Below, in pieces: positions 46,908 to 56,258 of a stretch of 64,000 nt of DNA. The DNA is from Cognatundibacterium rugosum. GTDB lineage: Bacteria; Pseudomonadota; Gammaproteobacteria; Burkholderiales; Burkholderiaceae_D. The DNA lies in the NCBI RefSeq assembly GCF_014284365.1, contig NZ_JACOGG010000007.1:145586-209585 (forward strand), written 5' to 3'. A model generated the notes under the pieces. That model made no database searches and was not told the DNA's origin. It saw nothing but the letters and a program-made list of their open reading frames with translations. Made by a program: the position numbers and the translations under genes. The stretch's first letter is position 1. Every line of letters begins with the position of its first letter.

Positions 46908-47138
46908 TCAGGGAACTAGTTCCAGCTCAATATCTTCCGGTCGGAACGCTATTAGCCACACCGTATTTCCATTCTGGTCGCTACATTCCAATTCGTAGCC
47001 AGGCGGCTCCTCATAGACTTCAATAATCGTCGCCACATCGCCCACCAAAGGTCTTCGCGAATTAAATTCGTCATAGCTGTTAACCGTTGGCGCCAACAGT
47101 TTCTTCAATTTAACCACGTCGTACTGCCGAAATTTCAT
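46908..47138 (-). CDS. Small DUF4926-like protein
   Basis: 76 residues from ATG 47136-47138, with AAGG eight bases upstream; Met 47144 is an alternative. The beta-rich sequence (YDVVKLKKLLAP at the start, VGDVATIIEVYEEPPGYELE in the middle, PEDIELE at the end) matches the DUF4926 pattern as I recall it: a small SH3-like barrel often found near toxin-antitoxin and accessory loci. The frame stays open 69 codons further upstream, but that part is unlike a protein and covers a repeat. Flanked by two copies of a 24-bp palindrome. Confidence 0.65.
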   Translation of the reverse strand: MKFRQYDVVKLKKLLAPTVNSYDEFNSRRPLVGDVATIIEVYEEPPGYELECSDQNGNTVWLIAFRPEDIELELVP

Positions 47139-47160
47139 CGCCATCACCTTAAACTTGAGC

Positions 47161-47184
47161 GTCTGCAATTGGCCGAAAGCGGAC
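47161..47184. repeat. 24-bp imperfect palindrome, copy B
   Basis: GTCTGCAATTGGCCGAAAGCGGAC, related to copy A at 46880-46903 (18 of 24 identical) and likewise an imperfect inverted repeat around GGCC. Confidence 0.55.
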
Positions 47185-47380
47185 ATCAATGGTATCAGCG
47201 CGAGCGCTGCAATGCACCCGGTTGTCGATACCATGGCATCCGCCGGTATGATCACATGGTATTTGCTACATCGTCGATTCAGAATCGGCGCCATGCCATG
47301 AAAAATGCCATTGATAATGCAGTCAACATCATCAATGGCATCCACTTAACCCAATAGAATCAATGGGTTAAAAAACAGCC

Positions 47381-48973
47381 TCACTCCCACTCTATCGTTG
47401 CTGGTGGTTTGCCAGAGATATCGTAAACCACGCGGTTGATGCCGCGTACTTCGTTGATAATCCGGTTGGAAACCTTGCCTAATAATTCGTGAGGCAGATG
47501 GGCCCAGTGGGCGGTCATGAAGTCCTGGGTTTGCACGGCACGTAATGCAACTACGTAGTCATAGGTACGGCCATCGCCCATCACGCCTACCGATTTAACT
47601 GGCAAGAAAACGGCAAATGCCTGGCTGGTCGCGTCGTACCAGCTGACTGGTTTTTCTGCGTTAGGGTCAACGAAATTCGTGCGCAATTCTTCGATAAAAA
47701 TCGCATCGGCTTTGCGCAGCAGGTCGGCGAATTCTTTTTTGACTTCACCCAAAATGCGCACACCCAGGCCAGGGCCAGGGAAAGGATGGCGATACACCAT
47801 GCCGTGTGGCAGACCCAGCGCAACGCCCAGCTTACGGACTTCGTCCTTAAACAGTTCACGCAGTGGTTCCAGCAGTTTCAGGTTCAGGGTATCTGGCAAA
47901 CCACCGACGTTATGGTGGCTCTTGATGGTATGCGAACCCTTTTTACCTTTACCGGCGCTTTCGATCACGTCCGGATAAATCGTGCCCTGCGCCAACCATT
48001 TTGCATTGCTGAGTTTGGCAGATTCGGCCTGGAATACTTCAACAAATTCACGACCGATGATTTTGCGCTTAGCTTCAGGATCGGTAACACCGGCCAGATG
48101 GCCCATGAACTGTGCAGTCGCATCGACATGGATCACTTTCACACCCAGATTATTGGCGAACATTTCCATGACCATCTTGCCTTCGTCCTGGCGCAACAGG
48201 CCATGATCGACGAATACGCAAGTCAGCTGATCACCGATGGCGCGATGAATCAATGCCGCAGCCACACTGCTGTCAACACCGCCGGACAGGCCAAGTATCA
48301 CTTCATCACTGCCAACCTGGGTACGGATAGCTGCCACTGCTTCGGCGATATAGTCAGGCATATTCCAGTCGGACTGGCAGCCGCAGATTTCATGCACAAA
48401 GCGACCGATGATGGCTTCACCCTGCACCGTGTGCGTGACTTCAGGATGGAACTGAACCGCATAGAAACGACGCTCTTCATCAGCCATCGCCGCAATCGGG
48501 CAATTATCGGTCGACGCCATCAGTTTGAAGCCGGGCGGCATTTCATTGACCTTGTCGCCGTGACTCATCCAGACTTTGAGCATGCCATGGCCTTCCGGCG
48601 TCACAAAATCATGAATATCTTTGAGTAAAGCGGTATGGCTGCGTGCACGGACTTCAGCGTAGCCAAATTCGCGTACCAGACCATTTTCGACTTTACCACC
48701 CAACTGTTCGGCCATGGTTTGCATACCGTAGCAGATACCCAGCACCGGCACACCAGCCTCAAACACCGCCAGCGGCGCACGTGGCGTGTCGCCTTCTGTC
48801 ACGCTGTTTGGGCCACCGGACAGAATAATCCCGGCTGCGCCATAATTTTTAATGAATTCATCACTGACATCGTAAGGATGAACTTCAGAAAACACACCGG
48901 CATCGCGCACACGACGGGCGATCAGTTGTGTAACTTGCGAACCGAAATCAAGTATCAGTATTTTGGAGTGCAT
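47381..48973 (-). CDS. guaA: GMP synthase (glutamine-hydrolysing)
   Basis: 530 residues, the normal length. The N-terminal class I amidotransferase has C81 in GICYGMQ and a His/Glu pair in QFHPEVTHT. The ATP-pyrophosphatase P-loop is LSGGVDSS, and the C-terminal dimerisation domain ends in PPATIEWE. It converts XMP to GMP. It follows a GAF-GGDEF gene by 3 bp, with guaB one gene further upstream. Confidence 0.97.
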   Translation of the reverse strand: MHSKILILDFGSQVTQLIARRVRDAGVFSEVHPYDVSDEFIKNYGAAGIILSGGPNSVTEGDTPRAPLAVFEAGVPVLGICYGMQTMAEQLGGKVENGLVREFGYAEVRARSHTALLKDIHDFVTPEGHGMLKVWMSHGDKVNEMPPGFKLMASTDNCPIAAMADEERRFYAVQFHPEVTHTVQGEAIIGRFVHEICGCQSDWNMPDYIAEAVAAIRTQVGSDEVILGLSGGVDSSVAAALIHRAIGDQLTCVFVDHGLLRQDEGKMVMEMFANNLGVKVIHVDATAQFMGHLAGVTDPEAKRKIIGREFVEVFQAESAKLSNAKWLAQGTIYPDVIESAGKGKKGSHTIKSHHNVGGLPDTLNLKLLEPLRELFKDEVRKLGVALGLPHGMVYRHPFPGPGLGVRILGEVKKEFADLLRKADAIFIEELRTNFVDPNAEKPVSWYDATSQAFAVFLPVKSVGVMGDGRTYDYVVALRAVQTQDFMTAHWAHLPHELLGKVSNRIINEVRGINRVVYDISGKPPATIEWE

Positions 48974-48976
48974 AAT

Positions 48977-50026
48977 TCAAATAATCATGTCTGGTTGTGC
49001 GGGCGCTGCCTGTACAACACTATTGTTTCCTGCTGTCCTCGCAGAGAGCAGGGCTTTTTCAGCAAGGCTGATCAAGGCTTCTGGATCTGCTTCAGGAAAA
49101 GTGTCGGTTGACACCACCCCGCTACAGACCGTCAAATTTTTTTCTGCGTCGCCCACCCATTCCGGATGCGCCATTACTGCGATACGAATACGTTCCGCAA
49201 CAGCAAACGCAACCAGATGCGAGGCGCCTGGTAATACGATCAGCAACTGATCCGAGCCAAACCGCCCCAGTGCATCAAACGGACGGATACAGGAACGTAC
49301 CCGGCTGACGACCCGTATCAATAACTGATCTGTCGCCGCAAGACCATACGCGGCGCGGATATGATCAATCTGATCCGGATAAGCGAATAGTAGCGACAAG
49401 GGCTTCTGCGCCTTGGCGCAACGTTCCATTTCTATACTCAGAGAACGGATAATCGCACTCTTATTCCAGGTTCCCAGCAAAGGGTCGATCATGGCTTCAC
49501 GCTTCAGAACCCGGTTTTGCTTGAGCAGCTCGTTATGTGTCTGCAGCATGACACCCAGTGCCAGCTCGTTCTCAATCAGCGCCGCCAGATCTGTCAGCAG
49601 CAGGCGCTGTGACTCATCCAACTGGCGAGGTTGATAATCAACCAGGCGCAAACATCCCGCTAATTGCCCGTCCTGTGCATAGACCGGGTGCGATGCGAAG
49701 AAGCGAATAAACGGCGGCCCTGCAACGAAGCGGCTTTGCGCGAATTCAGGATGATGATTGAGATCCGGTATCACGAGTATCTCATCCGTGCAAGGAATCC
49801 CGTCGCAAAACAAGGCCTCCATCTCTGTGATGGACTTCTCATTGCCACCGGAACGTCCAGAGAGCTGACCAAAACTGACAAAGCAATTGGCCACAGAAAA
49901 CAGCTGCAGTCCCAGGCGCTCAAAACGGGCAATCCTGGTGTCGAATTTTTCACTCGTCAAACGTTCAACACCTGCTTGCAGCTGTCGTATGCCCGTCGAA
50001 TGAAATCCCCCTACACTTGCAGACAT
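48977..50026 (-). CDS. GAF plus degenerate GGDEF-domain protein within the gua operon
   Basis: 349 residues. A GAF domain (about 15-165) precedes a GGDEF domain (about 180-340). The active-site GGDEF is changed to GSDQL (257-261): the second Gly and the catalytic-loop Glu are lost, so diguanylate cyclase activity is unlikely. The inhibitory-site motif R-x-x-D is kept (R248 to D251), five residues before the signature as in true cyclases, so c-di-GMP binding is possible. It sits between guaB (26 bp) and guaA (3 bp) on the same strand and must be cotranscribed with both. Confidence 0.87.
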   Translation of the reverse strand: MSASVGGFHSTGIRQLQAGVERLTSEKFDTRIARFERLGLQLFSVANCFVSFGQLSGRSGGNEKSITEMEALFCDGIPCTDEILVIPDLNHHPEFAQSRFVAGPPFIRFFASHPVYAQDGQLAGCLRLVDYQPRQLDESQRLLLTDLAALIENELALGVMLQTHNELLKQNRVLKREAMIDPLLGTWNKSAIIRSLSIEMERCAKAQKPLSLLFAYPDQIDHIRAAYGLAATDQLLIRVVSRVRSCIRPFDALGRFGSDQLLIVLPGASHLVAFAVAERIRIAVMAHPEWVGDAEKNLTVCSGVVSTDTFPEADPEALISLAEKALLSARTAGNNSVVQAAPAQPDMII

Positions 50027-50052
50027 GCTTCCTCCCTCTGGTTCACTGATGA

Positions 50053-51540
<1,488 letters not shown>

Positions 51541-51622
51541 TTATACAGAAAACTTGCGAACTCGTCTGCAGACGTGTAAAACTCACGTATCTTTTTATTG
51601 GCCGTTTATCAGAGAGTCCGCT

Positions 51623-52123
51623 ATGTTACGTCGTCCGCTACACATTATCGCCGCCCTTTTCGCCCTTGGCATCACCGGTCATGCACTGGCGCAGTACGTA
51701 TGGGTGGATGATAAAGGCAATAAGCAGTACTCCGATACGGCCCCGCCCGCCTCCGTGCCAAAAAATCGCATACTGAAAACACCGGGAAAATCTGTCGAAT
51801 CCAATGAGCCTGCAGCTCCGGCCAAAGAAGCCGGCACCGCAGCAGCCTCAGCGAACAAACCAGCCACCACCGCATCGCGCAATGAAGACTTTAACAAGCG
51901 TCGTGCCGAACAGGCTGAAAAAGATAAAAAAGCCGCTGAAGACCAGCAAGCAGCTTCCGACAAAAGCAAAAACTGCGAGCGTGCCAAGACTTACCAAAAA
52001 ACCCTGGAATCCGGCGTAAGAGTCGCTACAACAGATAAAAACGGCGAACGGAATTATATGGACGACGCGCAAAGAGCCAAAGAAATCGCAGATACAAAAA
52101 AGGCAACTGCCGGTTGCCAGTAA
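51623..52123 (+). CDS. DUF4124-domain exported protein
   Basis: 166 residues. A Sec signal peptide (about 1-23, ending GHALA) is followed by the DUF4124 motif QYVWVDDKGNKQYSDTAPP. The rest is a low-complexity Ala/Lys/Asp/Glu-rich, probably helical region with two cysteines. The family is common in beta- and gammaproteobacteria and its function is unknown. ATG 51623 with AGAGAG upstream; the frame is open further upstream but that part is not protein-like. Confidence 0.85.
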   Translation: MLRRPLHIIAALFALGITGHALAQYVWVDDKGNKQYSDTAPPASVPKNRILKTPGKSVESNEPAAPAKEAGTAAASANKPATTASRNEDFNKRRAEQAEKDKKAAEDQQAASDKSKNCERAKTYQKTLESGVRVATTDKNGERNYMDDAQRAKEIADTKKATAGCQ

Positions 52124-52146
52124 TGCGTTGCACTCAAATCACCACT

Positions 52147-52464
52147 TCAGCCTGAAGCAGACTGGCGCGCCTGCTTTTTAGCACGACGCCGGCGCGCCTC
52201 CATCGGATCTGCAGATAAGGGCCGGTAAATTTCTATCCGGTCCCCATCATGCAAAGCAGCATCCAGCGGCTTTAACTTACCGAACACGCCGACTTTGAGC
52301 ACACTGATATCAATGGCGGGACATGTCTGTATGATGCCACTTTTAAGTATCGCCTCATGCACAGTCGCCGTTGGAGCCAGTGTCGCCTGCGCACGGACAA
52401 TGCTTTTCTGATCTGCGTAGACGATTTGCACGCTAATCACAGGCTCTGCGACTGCATCAGGCAT
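52147..52464 (-). CDS. rnfH: RnfH family protein (UPF0125)
   Basis: 105 residues from ATG 52462-52464, with a good CGGAGGT ribosome site. Ubiquitin-like beta-grasp fold of the RnfH family (VSVQIVYAD-like start, KLKPLDAALHDGDRIEIYRPL core) with an Arg/Lys-rich tail. Function unsettled; RatB is another name. It overlaps ratA by eight bases, the usual ratA-rnfH arrangement opposite smpB. Confidence 0.9.
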   Translation of the reverse strand: MPDAVAEPVISVQIVYADQKSIVRAQATLAPTATVHEAILKSGIIQTCPAIDISVLKVGVFGKLKPLDAALHDGDRIEIYRPLSADPMEARRRRAKKQARQSASG

Positions 52465-52888
52465 ACACCACCTCCGCGCGCGCGCAAAAACAATCGACAA
52501 AACTATTGGCAATTTTACCAAACACCGGACCAATTAAATGTTCCAGCAATTTACTGGAGAACTCGTAATTGAGATCAAACTCAATTTTGCAGGCATCTGC
52601 GCGCAATTCAGTAAACTTCCATTGACCACACAATTGCCGGAACGGTCCCTCCAGCAAGGTCATTTGCATGCTGTGCGGCGGCTGATTCATGTTTTGCGTG
52701 GTAAAACTTTGGCGAATGCCGTGATAATTGATCGATAAAGTCGCAGTCAGGCCGGTCGACGTTCTTTCGGCGACACTCACGCCACCACACCAAGGCAGAA
52801 ATTCCGGATATTTTTCCACCTCGTCAACCAGTGCAAACATCTGGGCGGCACTAAAGCCGATGAAAACTGTTTTATGTACAACTGCCAT
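52457..52888 (-). CDS. ratA: RatA / ubiquinone-binding START-like (SRPBCC) protein
   Basis: 143 residues of the polyketide-cyclase/START fold: VHKTVFIGFSAAQMFALVDEV opening and LEHLIGPVFGKIANSFVDCF C-terminal helix. Homologues are the ubiquinone chaperone Coq10 and E. coli RatA, reported to block ribosome subunit association. Divergent from smpB, as in most betaproteobacteria. Confidence 0.92.
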   Translation of the reverse strand: MAVVHKTVFIGFSAAQMFALVDEVEKYPEFLPWCGGVSVAERTSTGLTATLSINYHGIRQSFTTQNMNQPPHSMQMTLLEGPFRQLCGQWKFTELRADACKIEFDLNYEFSSKLLEHLIGPVFGKIANSFVDCFCARAEVVYA

Positions 52889-52999
52889 CTAAGGAAACCA
52901 TTTGGTAGAATCACAGGTTCGCATTTTAACCGAGTCATCACCATATCGAAATCGCCGAGGCCATTTCTGTGACGGCGACATCAAGAAAAACCACGATCA

Positions 53000-53449
53000 A
53001 TGAGTATTGCTGATAATAGAAAAGCCTTCCACGATTACTTTATCGAGGAACAGTATGAGGCTGGCGTTGTATTACAAGGCTGGGAAGTCAAAGCGATCCG
53101 CGCTGGCAGATTGCAGTTAAAAGAAGCCTATGTGATTGTGCGCGACAGTGAAATTTACCTGTTCGGCGCCCATATTGGCGCCTTACCGACAGCGTCCACC
53201 CACATACACCCAGACTCAGTGCGTACCCGTAAGCTGCTGTTGCACGCAGCAGAAATCAGTAAATTAATCGGCAAAGTCGAGCGCTCCGGATACACCATGG
53301 TTCCGCTGAATATGCACTTCAGCAAAGGCCGCATCAAATGCCAGATCGGCCTCGCCAAAGGTAAGAAGCAACATGACAAACGCGACTCCGAAAAAGAACG
53401 CGACTGGCAGCGTGAACAACAAAAAATCATGAAGCAACATCGTCGCTAA
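53000..53449 (+). CDS. smpB: SsrA-binding protein
   Basis: 149 residues, with [21 protein letters not shown] and [16 protein letters not shown] motifs of SmpB. It binds tmRNA and brings it to stalled ribosomes in trans-translation. The C-terminal Arg/Lys-rich tail (KIMKQHRR) that enters the mRNA channel is present. No tmRNA gene is visible in this window. Confidence 0.96.
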   Translation: MSIADNRKAFHDYFIEEQYEAGVVLQGWEVKAIRAGRLQLKEAYVIVRDSEIYLFGAHIGALPTASTHIHPDSVRTRKLLLHAAEISKLIGKVERSGYTMVPLNMHFSKGRIKCQIGLAKGKKQHDKRDSEKERDWQREQQKIMKQHRR

Positions 53450-53954
53450 TCAACAGGACCGGATGCAACATGGATACTGTCGCCAATCAGGCGCAGATAA
53501 GTGGGTACAGTCTATAGGTTTAAATTTGAGCGAACCCGCTCACCCGGCGCTAAGACATCGCTGAGATAGACGATACGGAAACGCAACCTCTAGCTTAATC
53601 GGACGTGCAATCGCTTTGCTCGCATGGACCAAGCCCCGTGGGAATGCCAGCATTGAATATCCCGTTATCGTGCCGTATTCATTGTGGCGGTCGGCAAAGC
53701 AGATTGCACACCACGACGATATGAAGTCACTCAACAAAAACTTGCTTATACCTTTAAGCGCGGTATACAGTGCCAATACGATACCTCGCTTATCTTAGCC
53801 CACGTGGCTGCTTCGCTGCGGATCGTCAACTTTAATCAGCAAGTAACTTAAATGCTAACAATGTCAGGCTAATGGCCGGTAAACTGTGTAACTTTCTGTA
53901 AGCAGATTGGGCTAACGGTTTTCAAGCCACAGTGATGCAAGTACCATACGGGCT
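53450..53954. other. 505-bp gap between smpB and ompR without a recognised gene
   Basis: Short frames exist on both strands (53540-53776 minus, 53616-53798 plus) but neither has a ribosome site or a recognisable family. No tmRNA or other RNA fold could be identified by eye. It likely includes the ompR promoter near its right end. Confidence 0.4.
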
Positions 53955-54725
53955 ATGAATAATCTCAACATAAACAGTGACTCCAGCTCTAACCCAGTGA
54001 GCAATCCACCCAAAGCCAAAATTCTGGTCGTCGACGATGACTTACGTCTGCGCGAACTGCTGCGCCGCTATCTGACTGAACAAGGCTTTTATGTCGTCGG
54101 CGCTGAAAATGCCCAGGTAATGAATAAGCTCTGGATGCGTGAGCGTTACGACATGCTGGTACTTGATCTGATGCTGCCCGGTGAAGATGGACTGGCCATT
54201 TGCCGGCGTTTACGCGGCGGCGGCGATCAAACCCCAATCATTATGCTGACCGCAAAAGGGGAAGAAGTTGACCGCATCATCGGTTTGGAAATGGGCGCAG
54301 ATGATTACCTGCCTAAGCCTTTTAATCCCCGTGAACTGGTAGCACGTATTAATGCCGTATTACGCAGAAAAGTGCCGGACGAACTGCCGGGCGCACCCTC
54401 AGACGGTCCACAAACGTTCAGTTTTGGCGAATTTGTACTCGATTTGGGTACCCGTACGCTGAAAAAGAATAATGAAACGATTTCACTGACCACGGGTGAA
54501 TTTTCAGTTTTAAAAGTATTTGCCCGCCATGCACGTCAGCCCATGTCCAGAGAAAAGTTAATGGAACTCGCGCGCGGACGTGAATATGAGGTCTTCGACC
54601 GTAGCCTGGATGTACAGATTTCCCGCCTGCGCAAGCTGATAGAACCTGACCCATCCAGTCCGCTTTACATCCAGACGGTTTGGGGACTGGGCTATGTGTT
54701 CATTCCTGATGGTCAGAAAAACTAA
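53955..54725 (+). CDS. ompR: OmpR-family response regulator
   Basis: 256 residues. Receiver domain (about 22-140) with acidic pocket D27-D28, phosphoacceptor D71 in VLDLMLPGEDG and the conserved Thr/Lys (MLTAK, LPKPFNP). C-terminal winged-helix DNA-binding domain (about 160-252). It pairs with the EnvZ-like kinase 22 bp downstream. By analogy it controls porins in response to osmolarity. A Ser/Asn-rich 20-residue N-terminal extension precedes the receiver. Confidence 0.9.
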   Translation: MNNLNINSDSSSNPVSNPPKAKILVVDDDLRLRELLRRYLTEQGFYVVGAENAQVMNKLWMRERYDMLVLDLMLPGEDGLAICRRLRGGGDQTPIIMLTAKGEEVDRIIGLEMGADDYLPKPFNPRELVARINAVLRRKVPDELPGAPSDGPQTFSFGEFVLDLGTRTLKKNNETISLTTGEFSVLKVFARHARQPMSREKLMELARGREYEVFDRSLDVQISRLRKLIEPDPSSPLYIQTVWGLGYVFIPDGQKN

Positions 54726-54747
54726 GTTGCGTACTTAGCCGCCTGCA

Positions 54748-56109
54748 ATGCAATCCTATTTAAACAGCCCCGAGTGGTTGCGCAGCGGCCTGTTCTGGCG
54801 CACATTTATCATGCTGGCCATGTTAGTCATGACCAGCATGATAGTCTGGTTTGTCAGTTTCCGCAGTCTGGAGCGCACGCCCAGAGCGCAGCAACTGAGC
54901 TCTCAGGTGGTTTCTATCGTCACTATCACACGTGCCGCCCTCACCCACTCTGTTCCCGAGACCCGGCGTGAACTGCTGCTGGACCTGGCACATGAAGAGG
55001 GAATACGAATCCATCTGGTCAGCGAGCACGATAAAGTCGAAGTTCAGGAAAATACCGCTTTTTTCAGTGAATTGAGTCAAATGCTGCGCGTCAAGCTCAG
55101 CAGCTCCACCCGTTTTGCTAAATCAGTTAACGATATCAAGGGATTCTGGATCAGCTTTGATATCGACGACGAACAATACTGGCTCAGGCTGGATACCGAT
55201 CGCATAGAACCACCGATGACGCTGCCGGTGATCAGTTGGGCCACCGCCTCGCTGATATTGACCTTACTGGGAGCAGCGGTGATTTCCAAGCTAATCAATG
55301 ACCCTTTATCTCGGGTCAGTCATGCTGCACGCTTACTGGCTCAGGGTAAGCAGCCAGACCCCTTGCCAGAGCTGGGGCCCAAAGAAATCAGGGAAACCAA
55401 TGCCAGCTTTAACAGCATGGTAGAAGATCTCGCGCGCATAGAAACAGACCGCACTATCATTCTGGCCGGGATCTCCCATGATCTGCGCACCCCATTGGCC
55501 AGGATGCAGCTGGAAGTGGAAATGTCGAATCTGGATCAGCATGCCCGCCTAGGCATGCAATCTGATCTGAGCCAAATGGATGCCATCATCAATCAGTTTC
55601 TGGATTACGCAAAACCACTGGATAGCCATGGCTTCACTGCGATCAACATCAGCGATTTACTGGTACAGGTCATATCAGAATACGCCAGGGTCAATCACTT
55701 ACAAATTCGTAGCGATATTGCACCGGGACAGCTCATGCTGGGCAACGCGACTGAGTTGCACCGCATGTTTTCTAACCTAATAGAAAACGCGAGCCGCTAC
55801 GGCAAAAATCCTGACAAGATATCGACCATTGTAGAAGTACAATGCAGCCGGAAAACTAAAGGAAAAAAACAAGGCATACTGATCAGCTTCCGCGACTATG
55901 GAGACGGTGCACCTGTCGAGGATATGAACCGGCTGTTGCGCCCATTTACGCGTGCCGATGCGTCACGCAGTCAGGCGAACGGATCGGGCTTAGGGCTGGC
56001 AATTGTTGATCGCATCATCAAACGCCACCGCGGTCGCTTACGTATTTATAACCATGAAGACCGTGGCTTTGTCGCTGTCATGATCTTCCCGGAATATAAA
56101 CCCGAATAA
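54748..56109 (+). CDS. envZ: EnvZ-like sensor histidine kinase
   Basis: 453 residues. Two membrane helices (about 16-36 and 160-182) flank a periplasmic domain of about 120 residues. A HAMP linker follows, then the dimerisation domain with the phosphorylated H244 in AGISHDLRTPLAR and the ATPase with N, G1 (DYGDGAP) and G2 (GSGLGLAIV) boxes. His244 is essentially at the EnvZ position. Partner of the adjacent OmpR. Confidence 0.9.
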   Translation: MQSYLNSPEWLRSGLFWRTFIMLAMLVMTSMIVWFVSFRSLERTPRAQQLSSQVVSIVTITRAALTHSVPETRRELLLDLAHEEGIRIHLVSEHDKVEVQENTAFFSELSQMLRVKLSSSTRFAKSVNDIKGFWISFDIDDEQYWLRLDTDRIEPPMTLPVISWATASLILTLLGAAVISKLINDPLSRVSHAARLLAQGKQPDPLPELGPKEIRETNASFNSMVEDLARIETDRTIILAGISHDLRTPLARMQLEVEMSNLDQHARLGMQSDLSQMDAIINQFLDYAKPLDSHGFTAINISDLLVQVISEYARVNHLQIRSDIAPGQLMLGNATELHRMFSNLIENASRYGKNPDKISTIVEVQCSRKTKGKKQGILISFRDYGDGAPVEDMNRLLRPFTRADASRSQANGSGLGLAIVDRIIKRHRGRLRIYNHEDRGFVAVMIFPEYKPE

Positions 56110-56180
56110 GCCCAAATAGTCCTGAATAGCCCTGAATAAACCTCAGGGTCAGCCTAAGACAATCTGTATTCATCCACACA

Positions 56181-56238
56181 AACAGCTGCCTATCAGCTGT
56201 TTGAACAATAAAAAACCGGTGGGATAACCACCGGTTTT
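56181..56238. terminator. Two hairpins between convergent envZ and the coiled-coil gene
   Basis: A first 8-bp hairpin (AACAGCTG/CAGCTGTT, 56181-56201) is followed by an 11-bp stem (AAAACCGGTGG at 56212-56222 and CCACCGGTTTT at 56228-56238). The latter is flanked by A and T runs on both strands, so it can terminate transcription from both sides. Confidence 0.88.
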
Positions 56239-56258
56239 CATCTGCAAACCGCCGCTAC

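Noticed and set aside
47139..47345. 69-codon upstream extension of the DUF4926 gene
   Set aside because: Contains a 24-bp palindrome and no family resemblance; a ribosome site favours the start at 47138.
47786..48628. 280-codon plus-strand frame within guaA
   Set aside because: It is antisense to a textbook guaA with all catalytic motifs and resembles no protein family.
53540..53798. Small overlapping frames on both strands between smpB and ompR
   Set aside because: No ribosome site, a TTG-only start on the minus strand, and no recognisable similarity; listed as a gap instead.
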